Source: Halochromatium roseum
Lineage (GTDB): Bacteria > Pseudomonadota > Gammaproteobacteria > Chromatiales > Chromatiaceae
Length of the DNA: 64,000 bases
Direction: 5' to 3'
Assembly: GCF_016653315.1 (NCBI RefSeq)
Contig: NZ_NHSH01000057.1
Coordinates: 62,001 to 126,000 of the forward strand
Below, piece by piece: positions 16,796-25,834 of this stretch (its first letter is position 1; every line of letters starts with the position of its first letter). The notes under the pieces were generated by a model. It was not told where the DNA came from. It saw only the letters and a list, made by a program, of their open reading frames with translations, and searched no databases. Position numbers and translations under genes: made by a program.

Positions 16796-19700
16796 TCAGG
16801 TCGCGTCCCATGCTGTGAGGAGCTTCTCGCAGTGTTGCCGGGCGCTGTCGTAGTCGAGTCGGTCGAGGTCTTGCGCCATAACGTCAAGATGAGGTGCTTT
16901 GCACTGGCCGATAGAGTTGCCCGGTTGATCAGCCAGTTGCGTCCTGAGCTTAGCAAGGGTATCGCGGGCGCTGAGACTGTTGGTCTTGATCTGCGCATAC
17001 AGGGTGGAGAGCTGGCTCAAGCTTGCCGCCGATGTGGGGTTGGGGTCAGCGGTTGCAGGAGCAGGTTGTGGCTCGGCTCCGCGGATGCTGTTGAGATCAG
17101 TGCTCGAGATCAGTTGCCGCACCGCCTGCAGCGCGGGTGCAAGTTGTTGGTCAATGGCCTCCAGCAAGGGCTCGAATCTGAAATCAGGCTCAGCAGGATC
17201 GCTCTCAAGGTCGTGCAGCCTTGCTTCGAGCTGCTCGGCGGCCTTGCTGAGGTGCTCGAGATGCAGTGTCGCGGCGGCACTTTTGAGCGTATGCGCGAGG
17301 CGCTCTGCCGGTTTGAGCTGATGCGCCTGAAGCGCGTGGCGCAAACGCTGACCGGCGTCGGCATAATCGCGTGCGAAACCGAGTATGAGTTTTTGCAGCA
17401 ATGCCCGGTTGCCATCGCAGCGCTGGAGCGCAGCTGGCAAGTCGAACGGTGGCAGCTGCGAAGGCAGCCATGTGGATGATTGTGCTTCTCCTAAAGCCAT
17501 TTCCGATTGCGATGCTCCCGATGGCGGTTGTGCCTTCGACATCGTCCGGGATGACCCGGTGCTATCTCTACTAGAAGCAGCGTAGCAATGTTCAGACGCT
17601 TGCGCGTCAAGACGTGCGGAGGCTGTGCTGCTGGGTATTGGTGTGAGCCAACGCCGTAACAAGTTCCAAAGCTGATGGGCGTCGATCGGCTTGGTGAGGT
17701 GATCGTCCATCCCTGCCGCTAAGCTATTCGCGTGATCCTGCTCGCTGGCGTGGGCGGTCAGGGCAATGATCGGTAGCCGTGCAGAGGCCTTGTTGCCGCC
17801 GACAGCGACCAAAGCGGCCTCTTGTGCGCGAATGGCGCGGGCGGCTTGCAGACCATCCATGTCTGGCATCTGGATATCCATGAGCACCAGATCGAAGGCG
17901 CCGGTCTTGGCCTTGTGCAGACCCTCGCGTCCATTGCGGGCGACCTCAGTGTCGATGCCAAGCTCATCTAAGAGGGCGCAGACCAAGTCAGCGTTAAGCT
18001 GATTATCTTCGACCAAGAGGACCCGACACCCGCGGAATGCAAGCGGGTCAGACTGGGCAAGCGCTCTGTTGCGTTGAGTCTCAGCGAGTGCGCATTGGGC
18101 CGATGCTTCGGCACTGAGGGTGCCGAAACGAATCTGGACAGAGAAGCTAGTACCGCGTCGAGCACGCCGACGGACCTGAATCTCACCGCCCATCAGCTTG
18201 ACCAATTGCTTGGTGATGGGAAGACCAAGACCCGTGCCACCATAGCGCCTGGTGGTGGAGCTGTCGGCTTGCCAGAATGGCTCGTAGAGCAGCGGTGACT
18301 GATCGGCCTTGATGCCGATACCTGAGTCATGTACCCAGAAGCCCAGACGGACCCAGTCGGTGGCGCAATCGAGCAGCCGCACGCGCACCTGGATCAGCCC
18401 CTGCTCGGTGAATTTCACGGCATTGCCGGCGAGGTTGAGCAGGGCTTGGCTGAGACGCAGCGCATCGCCAACCAGGTAGTTGGGGATGGCGGGGTCGGCC
18501 TCGATCCTGACCCGATTACCCTTGGCCGCAGCCGAGATGGCGAGGACCGAGCGCAGCTGGGCAAGTACCTCTCGGAGCTGGAAGGGGCGCGCCTCGAGCT
18601 CGAGCTTGCCGGATTCGATCTTCGACAGATCTAAGAGGTCGTTGATGAGCCGCAGTAGCCAGCGAGCGGCCTGCTCGATCTGCGCCAGCCGATCGCGAGT
18701 CTTGGCGCTGGGTGGCTCGCGCTGCGCCAATTGCGCCATGCCGATCACCGCATTCATGGGCGTGCGGATCTCGTGGCTCATATTGGCCAGAAAACGGCTC
18801 TTGGCCGCGGTGGCGCTTTCGGCCTTTTGTTTCGCGGTCAGCAGCTCACGCTCTTTGCGCATCTTCAGCTCGGCCTCGGCGAGCAGGTTGCTGAGGATCT
18901 TGAGGGACGAGGCCTGTTTCTCGGTCCAGTGGCGCGGTTGGCGTATGCTGTCAAAGCCTAAAAAGCCGACCACGCGACTGCCAATCTTGAGCGGGGCAGT
19001 GAGCAAGGACTGGATGCCCTGGCGGGAGAATTCGCGTTGTTCGGCCCCGGCCTCCGCTGGTAGCGCCTTGATCTGCGGAATCAGCACATAGTCCTGATTC
19101 AGGATCTGGCGCCTCCACCAGGGCAGGGCGTTGACCTCAGTGACCGTGTCGTGAAGAAAGCCCTCAATGCCTGGAGCGCACCATTCATGGGTGTTGCGCA
19201 TCGATGTCAAATCATTCGAAAAGGCAAACAGATAGCTGCGGTCGACATCAAAAAAGGTGCCGGTCACGGCCAAGAAGTGATTGATCTTGGCATCGATGTT
19301 GTTAGGATCGGCGCTAATGAGGTCAGTCGAGAGTTCAGTGACCATCGCCTGGAATCGGCCTTGATCGGTCAGCGCCTGGTTCGCTCGCTGACTGTCGATC
19401 AGTGCCTTGCGATAACGACGATTGAGGACGGTGACGTAGGCCGAGATGAGTCCGGTGATGCCAAAGAGGGTCAGGCTAATCGCCAGACTACGATAGAACC
19501 AGCTCAGGTCCACCTGTTGCTCCGGCTGGTAGAGTAGACCCTCGAGAGAGAAGCCTGCGGGTAAGAGCCCAAGCTCGATATAGACATCGACGATGTGCTG
19601 CCAGCGGCCTGGGTTCATATAGCCGATGTCGATCAGGTCCGGCTTGATGAGGTCGCGCAGGGTGTCGGCCTCATAGCGCAGATGGTCGAGCGACTTATCC

Positions 19701-20875
19701 GGATTCCAGTGCTCTTGAATCAGCGCGATGATCTCTTCTGGATGCGCCATGGCATAGTCCCATCCACGCAAGCTCGCCCTGAGAAAGGCCTCGACCCGAT
19801 CGGGCCGGCGCTCGAGTTCGCGATGGCTGGTGAAGAGACTATCGCCGTAGAAGTCGACGCCGTAGTGCTTGGGCCAGAGGATCTGGTAGCGCTCGCCACG
19901 CTGCTGTAGATAGTAGGGCTCGTTGGTCGCGTAGGCGCTCAGGACGTCGATGTTTGGATTCAGATAGTCGGCTTGGCCGACCTCGCCATCCGTCAGCGCG
20001 AGCTGATCGATGTCGATGCCCTCCATCGCCAGCATGGCCTGTAGCTCGGCATCGCGGGCGTCCCTGGTCATCTTCACTGCTGCGCCGATCAGATCGTGCG
20101 GCGTCACGATGTTGCTCTGCTCGCGGGCTAGCAGGACCAAGGGGGAGTGTTGGAAGATGGCCGCGAGCACGATGACGGGATCGCCATCACCGGCGCGTAG
20201 CAGGAGCTCGCTGTTGGTAACCCCGTAGTGGGCATCGCCGTCGACCACCGACTGCACGACGTCTTCCGCTTCGGAACGCTCGCGGATGATAACCTCGAGG
20301 CCGGCATCGCGATAGAAGCCTTTGGCTTGGGCCGCGTAGTAGCCGGCAAACTGGAACTGATGGAACCAGCGCAGTTGTAAAACGATACGCTCGTATTTGT
20401 TCTGGTTGTTGTGGTTGTTCTGTACGGTTTGTGCAGTCAGCTCAGTCTGCTGCACCGAGTCTTGCTGCACCGAGTCTTGCTGCCCCGAGTCTTGCTGCAT
20501 CAAGTCTTGCTGCCCGGGATCAAAAGCGTCTTTGGTGATCGTTGGAGCATTTCTGTTGGGCGTATTGATGGGCGTATTGATGGGCTGAGTCATGGACTCA
20601 GTGATTGGATCTGCGGTCAGCTCAGTGTTGGACTGGTCAGCCTGAGCATGCAGTGGATCAGCCATCAGGATCAGATTCAGTGCGAGCAGGCTGAGCAGGG
20701 CCCTCGACCAGGCTAAGACGGCTTGCCGAGACTGTTTTGCGATCAGAGCCTTATCAAGGCTGAGAGGGATGTGGTGAGCGGCGTCCTGAATGTGTGCACG
20801 AGTGATCAGGGCCGCATCGGCGGTTAAGGTTGGCGTCTGCACCGCGATCAACAATTCAGATCCTTGGCTAAGCAA
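16796..20875 (-). CDS. Hybrid sensor histidine kinase with THI5/NMT1-like sensor, GAF, REC and HPt
   Basis: Large membrane kinase (1359 residues in the longest reading). Order: long leader with a signal-anchor-like stretch (about 50-78), Gln/Asp-rich repeats (122-143), a periplasmic THI5/NMT1-type solute-binding domain (162-440; LQLRWFHQFQFAGYYAA is the family start), one TM helix (461-484), a GAF-like domain (505-665), HisKA with His701 in FLANMSHEIRTPMN, HATPase (GGTGLGLPITKQL), REC (VLLVEDNQLNADLV, LVLMDIQMPDMDG) and HPt (AHTLKSAAATLHLEHL). The sensor suggests detection of a pyrimidine- or nitrate/sulfonate-like small molecule, but the ligand is unknown. It overlaps the upstream diguanylate cyclase gene by 28 bp, so the pair are likely partners. 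Start uncertain. Confidence 0.9.
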   Translation of the reverse strand: MLSQGSELLIAVQTPTLTADAALITRAHIQDAAHHIPLSLDKALIAKQSRQAVLAWSRALLSLLALNLILMADPLHAQADQSNTELTADPITESMTQPINTPINTPNRNAPTITKDAFDPGQQDLMQQDSGQQDSVQQDSVQQTELTAQTVQNNHNNQNKYERIVLQLRWFHQFQFAGYYAAQAKGFYRDAGLEVIIRERSEAEDVVQSVVDGDAHYGVTNSELLLRAGDGDPVIVLAAIFQHSPLVLLAREQSNIVTPHDLIGAAVKMTRDARDAELQAMLAMEGIDIDQLALTDGEVGQADYLNPNIDVLSAYATNEPYYLQQRGERYQILWPKHYGVDFYGDSLFTSHRELERRPDRVEAFLRASLRGWDYAMAHPEEIIALIQEHWNPDKSLDHLRYEADTLRDLIKPDLIDIGYMNPGRWQHIVDVYIELGLLPAGFSLEGLLYQPEQQVDLSWFYRSLAISLTLFGITGLISAYVTVLNRRYRKALIDSQRANQALTDQGRFQAMVTELSTDLISADPNNIDAKINHFLAVTGTFFDVDRSYLFAFSNDLTSMRNTHEWCAPGIEGFLHDTVTEVNALPWWRRQILNQDYVLIPQIKALPAEAGAEQREFSRQGIQSLLTAPLKIGSRVVGFLGFDSIRQPRHWTEKQASSLKILSNLLAEAELKMRKERELLTAKQKAESATAAKSRFLANMSHEIRTPMNAVIGMAQLAQREPPSAKTRDRLAQIEQAARWLLRLINDLLDLSKIESGKLELEARPFQLREVLAQLRSVLAISAAAKGNRVRIEADPAIPNYLVGDALRLSQALLNLAGNAVKFTEQGLIQVRVRLLDCATDWVRLGFWVHDSGIGIKADQSPLLYEPFWQADSSTTRRYGGTGLGLPITKQLVKLMGGEIQVRRRARRGTSFSVQIRFGTLSAEASAQCALAETQRNRALAQSDPLAFRGCRVLLVEDNQLNADLVCALLDELGIDTEVARNGREGLHKAKTGAFDLVLMDIQMPDMDGLQAARAIRAQEAALVAVGGNKASARLPIIALTAHASEQDHANSLAAGMDDHLTKPIDAHQLWNLLRRWLTPIPSSTASARLDAQASEHCYAASSRDSTGSSRTMSKAQPPSGASQSEMALGEAQSSTWLPSQLPPFDLPAALQRCDGNRALLQKLILGFARDYADAGQRLRHALQAHQLKPAERLAHTLKSAAATLHLEHLSKAAEQLEARLHDLESDPAEPDFRFEPLLEAIDQQLAPALQAVRQLISSTDLNSIRGAEPQPAPATADPNPTSAASLSQLSTLYAQIKTNSLSARDTLAKLRTQLADQPGNSIGQCKAPHLDVMAQDLDRLDYDSARQHCEKLLTAWDAT
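20445..20517 (-). repeat. 15-bp tandem repeat in the kinase gene
   Basis: About five imperfect 15-bp units (type CTGCACCGAGTCTTG on the plus strand) encode QQDSV/QQDLM repeats in the region before the sensor domain. A shorter 12-bp duplication beside it (about 20557-20583) encodes INTP twice. In-frame units imply a length-variable linker. Confidence 0.88.
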
Positions 20876-21771
20876 CTGCGATTGCGACCGCTGTTCTTGG
20901 CTCGGTAGAGCTGCTCGTCGGCTTGCCTGATCAGGAGTGAGGCGTCCGTCGTCTGATTGCAGCAGGCGGTGATGATGCCGAGGCTAATTGTCACATACTC
21001 TGCGGTTGGCGAGGATTTGTGCGGCACGGCCAGCGCCGCGACCTGCTTGCGCAGTGCCTCAGCGAGCGCGAGCGCACCCTGTGCGGGTGGACCGTCGACG
21101 AGGACACAGGCGAATTCCTCGCCGCCATAGCGGGCGACCAGATCTGTGTTACGTCTCAAACCGCGCTCAAGCACCTGTGCCACCGCACAGAGACAGTCAT
21201 CGCCGAGCACATGACCATAAGTGTCGTTGTAGGCCTTGAAGTGATCGATGTCGAGCATGATCAACCCAAGCTGGGTGCCTGTGCGGGCGTGGCGGGCATG
21301 CTCCTGCGCGAGGACCTCATCGAACCGGCGCCGATTGGCGATTCCGGTCAGACCATCAGTGGTGGCCAGCTTGGCAAGTCGATCGCGCGCTTGCTTCAGC
21401 TCGATCTGATTGCGTACCCGAATCTTCAGCACCAGCGGGTTGATCGGCTTGGTGATGTAGTCCATTGCACCCAGCTCAAGCGCCCGCGTCTCGGTGGTGC
21501 TATCGGCGCGCCCGGTGATGAAGAGCACCGGGATGGCGCTGGTCAAGGGGTCGGCCTTCAGTTGCGCGCAGACCGCGAAGCCGTCCATGCCTGGCAGCAT
21601 CAGATCAAGCAGGATGAGGTCGGGAATGGCGCTTGCCGCGATCTCCAAGGCCTTCTCCCCGGAGAGCGCAAACAGGGTCTCGTACTGGCCTCGAAAGAGG
21701 TTGGCGATCAGCTCGACGGTGGCGGGATCATCGTCGACGATAAGGATTTTGGCCGCTGGGGACTCAGGCAT
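20848..21771 (-). CDS. Response regulator with GGDEF domain (diguanylate cyclase)
   Basis: Cytoplasmic two-domain regulator, 307 residues. REC domain (9-125): ILIVDDDPATVELI, phospho-acceptor Asp in LILLDLMLPGMDG, Lys in DYITKPINP. GGDEF domain (140-300): TDGLTGIANRRRFDEVL, ARYGGEEFACVL active site, and an RNTD inhibitory site five residues before GGEEF. It should therefore make c-di-GMP and be product-inhibited. The overlapping hybrid kinase is the likely phosphodonor. Confidence 0.95.
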   Translation of the reverse strand: MPESPAAKILIVDDDPATVELIANLFRGQYETLFALSGEKALEIAASAIPDLILLDLMLPGMDGFAVCAQLKADPLTSAIPVLFITGRADSTTETRALELGAMDYITKPINPLVLKIRVRNQIELKQARDRLAKLATTDGLTGIANRRRFDEVLAQEHARHARTGTQLGLIMLDIDHFKAYNDTYGHVLGDDCLCAVAQVLERGLRRNTDLVARYGGEEFACVLVDGPPAQGALALAEALRKQVAALAVPHKSSPTAEYVTISLGIITACCNQTTDASLLIRQADEQLYRAKNSGRNRSCLAKDLNC

Positions 21772-21862
21772 GGATAGGGCAGCCGCATTGAAAATGCCAA
21801 TAGTTTAGCCGGTCTGCGACGGTGAGCCTATGCATTGGGCAGGCTGTTGGGCTGGGTGGGTG

Positions 21863-23035
21863 CTAGGGTTTCTTCTGCTGCCGCAGCAAGTCGGTGATTG
21901 GGATTTGGATCGGCGCACCTGGCTGGAAACGGGGCGTCTGCGGCCGGCTTTTAAAAGGCTCGGTGAGCTGATCTGCGAGCCAGAGACCCAAGAGTGCCAG
22001 CGGTAGGGCGATCAGCCAGGCGGGTGCTGGTAGTCCCAGGAACTCGACGCCGCCAAGCAGCGGCAGCTGATAGGTCCAGGCTGGCGATGCTGACGTTAGC
22101 GCACCAAGCAGCAGATTGAGGGCTTGGCCGAATGCGATCAGCAGTGTTGCGGCAGCGGCCGTGAGCATGGGGCGGCTCCAGTCGCCCTGTGCAATGCCAG
22201 ACAAGCTCGTGGCTTGGCGCAAGGCGATTTGCAGTCCAAGCGTGAGGAAGGTCGGTGCGATGAGCATCAGTGGATAGAGTTGATCCGGCCAGACCGCTGC
22301 GCTGGCCAGCGCTAGGCCGGCGAGCCCCATCATGGGCCAACCTTCTTGTATCAAATCACCGATCGGCAGGCCCGACTGGGTCCAGCGCAGCAGCCGCGGG
22401 AAAGAGCCGAGCCATTGGCGCAAGCTTAGGAGTGCGGGCAGTAGACTGGCGTAGTCCAGCGACTTGCCGAGCGCGAAGGGCACGGCCTCGGTGGCGTTCG
22501 GGTAGGTCCAAACGCCAATGAAGAGATTCAGCCAGTAGAAGACCAGCCAGCCTGCCGCCAGACTGGCAGGAAACAGGAGCAGGAAATAACCGCGGCGTTG
22601 GCTGATCAGGCTGCTGCCGGTGCGGCGCTCGGTGTCGGCATTGAGGAGCAGGGTCAAGGCCAGCGTGAGCAGTCCAATCGCCACATTGAAGGCCTTGCCG
22701 TCAATCGCTATCAAGGCTACGAGCAGCAGCAACAGCGAGATCCAGACAAAACGAGGCCAAGGATGCTGCGCTGTCCGGCGTTGTCCATCGGCGATGTCTG
22801 GCCGTTTGCGCTGGCGTGGCCAGCACAGCCAGAGCAACGTGCCAATACATAGAATGGCAAACAGTTGTGCCGCATGAGTGAAGGCGGCATTGATCGGTGC
22901 CGGGTCCCAACCGCGCGTATTGAGCGGAAAAATCAGCAGACTACTCAGTGGCTGACCGCTCAAGACAGCGCCTGCAAGGGGCAGCAGAACAGTCAGCAGC
23001 GCGATGACGATCAGGCGCAAGACTGAGCCGGACAT
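21863..23035 (-). CDS. Polytopic membrane protein of unknown function
   Basis: 390 residues with about ten predicted TM helices (for example ISLLLLLVALIAI, GLLTLALTLLLNA and WLIALPLALLGLWLAD). I do not recognise the family, and no catalytic motif stands out. It follows ccmI on the same strand after 111 bp, so it may be a distal member of the cytochrome c maturation operon, but no sequence feature ties it to heme handling. Confidence 0.7.
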   Translation of the reverse strand: MSGSVLRLIVIALLTVLLPLAGAVLSGQPLSSLLIFPLNTRGWDPAPINAAFTHAAQLFAILCIGTLLWLCWPRQRKRPDIADGQRRTAQHPWPRFVWISLLLLLVALIAIDGKAFNVAIGLLTLALTLLLNADTERRTGSSLISQRRGYFLLLFPASLAAGWLVFYWLNLFIGVWTYPNATEAVPFALGKSLDYASLLPALLSLRQWLGSFPRLLRWTQSGLPIGDLIQEGWPMMGLAGLALASAAVWPDQLYPLMLIAPTFLTLGLQIALRQATSLSGIAQGDWSRPMLTAAAATLLIAFGQALNLLLGALTSASPAWTYQLPLLGGVEFLGLPAPAWLIALPLALLGLWLADQLTEPFKSRPQTPRFQPGAPIQIPITDLLRQQKKP

Positions 23036-23147
23036 CAGTCAGCCCTGACAAACCCGTGCAGCGGGTTTGCAGTCCTTGGCAATCCGTTGGCTCGCGTCTG
23101 GCATCATGCTGTCTGTGTTGTACACGATTGATCGGGTACTGCCTGTT

Positions 23148-24722
23148 TTAGCGCAGCACCTGATTGATGCGGACCTGAACCGGCTCCGTCGCTGTGCTCT
23201 CGACCGGCCCGGTCTCGCCTTGCAGATCGCCTGGGCGGGGCATGGCTTGACCGGATGGCGAGACGCGAGCGCCGACGATGATCTGCGGGAAGTTGGAGAG
23301 CTGCATCGCCGGCATCATCGCCATGCTGTCATCAAGCCGCACCTGCACCGGAAGATCGCCGAGGGTCGCCCGTTGAACCGCGAGCGGCATCGGCGGGCCG
23401 GCAGCGGCCTTGGCGTAGATGAACACCGGTGTGTTGGGCGGTAGGCGACCGCTGAGTTCGGTGGCGAGGGCGACGCTGACTTGGACGCCCGGCTGGATCG
23501 CTTCAGGTGGCGTATCGCTCGGCCGGTCTTGAGCATCCGCTCCGGCTGATGCCCTAGCCGAGGGCTGGCTGCTCGTTGCTGGGCCATTGGATGGGCCTGG
23601 ATCGTTACCCGGCTCGTTGCCCGGATCGTTGTGCACTTGTGCTGCTGATCCTTGGGATACCTCATCGCCGGAGCTTGCTTGCCTTGGTGATCCCTGGGAG
23701 GCATCGTCGCTGGCGTTATCGCCGGCTGCTTCCGCTGCAGCGGTTACTGGCACTGAAACCCCACCCGCTTGAGCAATCTGCTGCGCTGCATCAGGCAGGC
23801 CAGCGCGTTGCTCGGCCTCGCTGATCAGGTTGCGTAGCTCGGCGGCATCCTCGCTCTCGGGATCAAGCTGTTCGAGCAGATTGCGCCAGGTGGTGGCTGC
23901 AGACTGAAACTGCCCGCGCTGGAAGGCGACCATCGCCGCCAGCCAGCGCGCGGTGGCGTTGTTGGGCTCGAGTGCCAGCGCCTCTGAGATCAGCTCGGCC
24001 GGACGCCCTTCGAGCTGGTTGTCGTTGTTGGTCGCAATCGACTCGGCGTAGGCCAGCACGATCAATGGATCGGTGGGCAGGAGCTTGTAGGCCTGAGCCA
24101 GTGCCGCTTGTGCTCGTTTGCGATCACCGGTGGCGAAGTAGGTGCGCCCGAGCATCATCCAGCCCTCGGCGTTGCCCGGTTCTTGCTCCAGCCGCTGCTC
24201 GAGCCTGGCGACCAGCTCTTCAAGCGGTGGCAGTTCGGCCTGGCCGCCGCCGTGGCCACCGCTGCTGCCTGCGCCGCCGCTAGCCGCAAGCTGCTCTAAC
24301 TGCGGGATGAGCGCCTGGCTGCCGATCAGGCCATAGAGCACCCAAGCAGCGAGGGGGACCACCAGCAGCAACGCCAGCGCGGTGGGGCGGGGGCCGGGAA
24401 GCCGATAGCGGCGTTGCTTGGCGTCGATGCTGCGGGCTGCAGTGAGCGGGTCGCGATCGCCGAGATCGTGCAAGAGTTCGCGCTCGAGATCGCGGCGTGC
24501 GGCCTCGTAGACGGTCTGGTCGAGCTTGCCGCTGCTGAGATCGGCATCCAGCTCGGTGAGCTGCTGCTTGAACAGCTCGAGGTTCAATAGGGCCTGATCG
24601 GCCTCGGTGTCGTCAGAGTCCGGTGCGTCCTGAGCTGTTGGTGCGGGCGTGAGTAGGGGCGCAACGGCGAAGAGGACCGCCAGACCGGCCAGCCCAGCAG
24701 CGAGTATCCAAAAGATGATCAT
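23148..24722 (-). CDS. ccmI: Cytochrome c maturation protein CcmI
   Basis: Apocytochrome chaperone of the System I heme lyase. The 524 residues begin with a TM helix (IIFWILAAGLAGLAVLFAVA), a cytosolic loop with DADLSSGKLDQTVYEAARRDLERELL, a second TM helix (ALALLLVVPLAAWVLYGLIG), then periplasmic TPRs (EGWMMLGRTYFATGDRKRAQ; ATARWLAAMVAFQRGQFQSA). A low-complexity Ser/Gln/Pro stretch of about 75 residues leads to a C-terminal beta domain (QPGVQVSVALATEL; PVFIYAKAAAGPPMPLAVQR), the extended C-terminal type. It is last in ccmA-I. Confidence 0.93.
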   Translation of the reverse strand: MIIFWILAAGLAGLAVLFAVAPLLTPAPTAQDAPDSDDTEADQALLNLELFKQQLTELDADLSSGKLDQTVYEAARRDLERELLHDLGDRDPLTAARSIDAKQRRYRLPGPRPTALALLLVVPLAAWVLYGLIGSQALIPQLEQLAASGGAGSSGGHGGGQAELPPLEELVARLEQRLEQEPGNAEGWMMLGRTYFATGDRKRAQAALAQAYKLLPTDPLIVLAYAESIATNNDNQLEGRPAELISEALALEPNNATARWLAAMVAFQRGQFQSAATTWRNLLEQLDPESEDAAELRNLISEAEQRAGLPDAAQQIAQAGGVSVPVTAAAEAAGDNASDDASQGSPRQASSGDEVSQGSAAQVHNDPGNEPGNDPGPSNGPATSSQPSARASAGADAQDRPSDTPPEAIQPGVQVSVALATELSGRLPPNTPVFIYAKAAAGPPMPLAVQRATLGDLPVQVRLDDSMAMMPAMQLSNFPQIIVGARVSPSGQAMPRPGDLQGETGPVESTATEPVQVRINQVLR

Positions 24723-24740
24723 GGTCAGATGGCGAACGGG

Positions 24741-25277
24741 CTAGGTCGATCGGGGGCCAGAAGAGGGGCTGTCAGTGCTGTTGTCGAGCAGGGCCTGAAG
24801 CCGCTCCTGCTCGGACGCTGAGATGGGCTCATCGGTGGCGCGTTTCTTGGCCAGGATGGTGCGCACGACGACGAAACCAGCGATCCCGATCAGCACGAAG
24901 GGGCCAAACCAGAGTAGGTAGGTCGATGGCTTCAACGGCGGATCATAGAGCACGAAATCGCCGTAGCGCTCGACCAGAAAGTCGAGGATCTCGTCTTGCG
25001 ACTGCCCGGCTCGCATCATCCGATAGACCTCGTTGCGCAGGTCTTGCGCCAACTCGGCCTGGGAGCCGGCTAAAGACTCGTTTTGGCACACCAGGCAGCG
25101 CAGCTTGGCGATCAGCTCGCGGAACTCGGTTTGCTGTTCGGGGCTATCGAACTGGAATTCTTCCAGCGTATAGGCGCTGAGCGAGCCGCTGCCGAGCAGC
25201 AGCAGCGCGCCAAGCGCTAGTGATTTGATCACAGGCGACATCTTGATCAGCGGGTCCTTCTTGAGCAGTGGGGGCAT
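24741..25277 (-). CDS. ccmH: Cytochrome c maturation protein CcmH
   Basis: Membrane-anchored thiol oxidoreductase that reduces apocytochrome CXXCH cysteines. Of 178 residues it has a signal peptide (about 17-36), the hallmark LRCLVCQNESLAGSQAELAQ near residue 59, LRNEVYRMMRAGQ, FLVERYGDFVLYDPP, and a C-terminal TM helix (LLWFGPFVLIGIAGFVVVRT). Its ATG overlaps the ccmG stop (ATGA), which supports this start although a later Met is possible. Confidence 0.96.
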   Translation of the reverse strand: MPPLLKKDPLIKMSPVIKSLALGALLLLGSGSLSAYTLEEFQFDSPEQQTEFRELIAKLRCLVCQNESLAGSQAELAQDLRNEVYRMMRAGQSQDEILDFLVERYGDFVLYDPPLKPSTYLLWFGPFVLIGIAGFVVVRTILAKKRATDEPISASEQERLQALLDNSTDSPSSGPRST

Positions 25278-25819
25278 CAGGCACCTTCCGCCTTGAGCTG
25301 AGCGACCAGCGGTTGCAGGGTCTCTTCCCAGACCTTGCGATCGATGGGGCCGATGTGCTTGTAGCGGATGACGCCCTTTTGATCGACGACGAAGGTCTCC
25401 GGGGCGCCGTAGACGCCCCAGTGCAAGCCAACCTTGTTATCCGGGTCGTAACCATTCATGGCGTAGGGGTTGCCGGTCATGCGCAGCACGGCGAGTGCAT
25501 CCCGCGCATCGTCCTTCCAATTGAGCCCGACGATTTGGAAGTCGGTCTCCTTGGAGAGCGCCATCAGCGCCTGGTGCTCCTGGCGGCAGGAGCCGCACCA
25601 GGAGGCCCAGACGTTGACCAGCGAGATCTGCCCCTTGAGATCCTCGTCGCCGACGCTGCGGTCGGGGTCGGTGAGTTCGGGCAAGCTGAACGCTGGGACC
25701 GATTTGCCGATCAGCGGCGAGGGCACCTTGCTCGGGTCCTTGCCGAGTCCGATCACCAACAGGATGACCAAGGCGCCAAAGATGACCAGCGGGATCAGGA
25801 AACGAACCGATTTCGACAT
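25277..25819 (-). CDS. ccmG: Thiol:disulfide interchange protein CcmG/DsbE
   Basis: Periplasmic thioredoxin-fold protein that keeps CcmH or apocytochrome thiols reduced. 180 residues: N-terminal anchor (RFLIPLVIFGALVILLVIGLG), FSLPELTD, the active site VWASWCGSCRQEHQALM, and VYGAPETFVVDQKGVIRYKHIG with the cis-Pro region. GGAG lies before the ATG. The ccmG stop and ccmH start overlap. Confidence 0.97.
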   Translation of the reverse strand: MSKSVRFLIPLVIFGALVILLVIGLGKDPSKVPSPLIGKSVPAFSLPELTDPDRSVGDEDLKGQISLVNVWASWCGSCRQEHQALMALSKETDFQIVGLNWKDDARDALAVLRMTGNPYAMNGYDPDNKVGLHWGVYGAPETFVVDQKGVIRYKHIGPIDRKVWEETLQPLVAQLKAEGA

Positions 25820-25834
25820 ACTGCATTGCTCCTG

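Noticed and set aside
20445-20517. Short repeats that could suggest a CRISPR array or iterons
   Set aside because: Contiguous 15-bp in-frame coding repeats in the kinase gene, with no spacers and no replication gene nearby.
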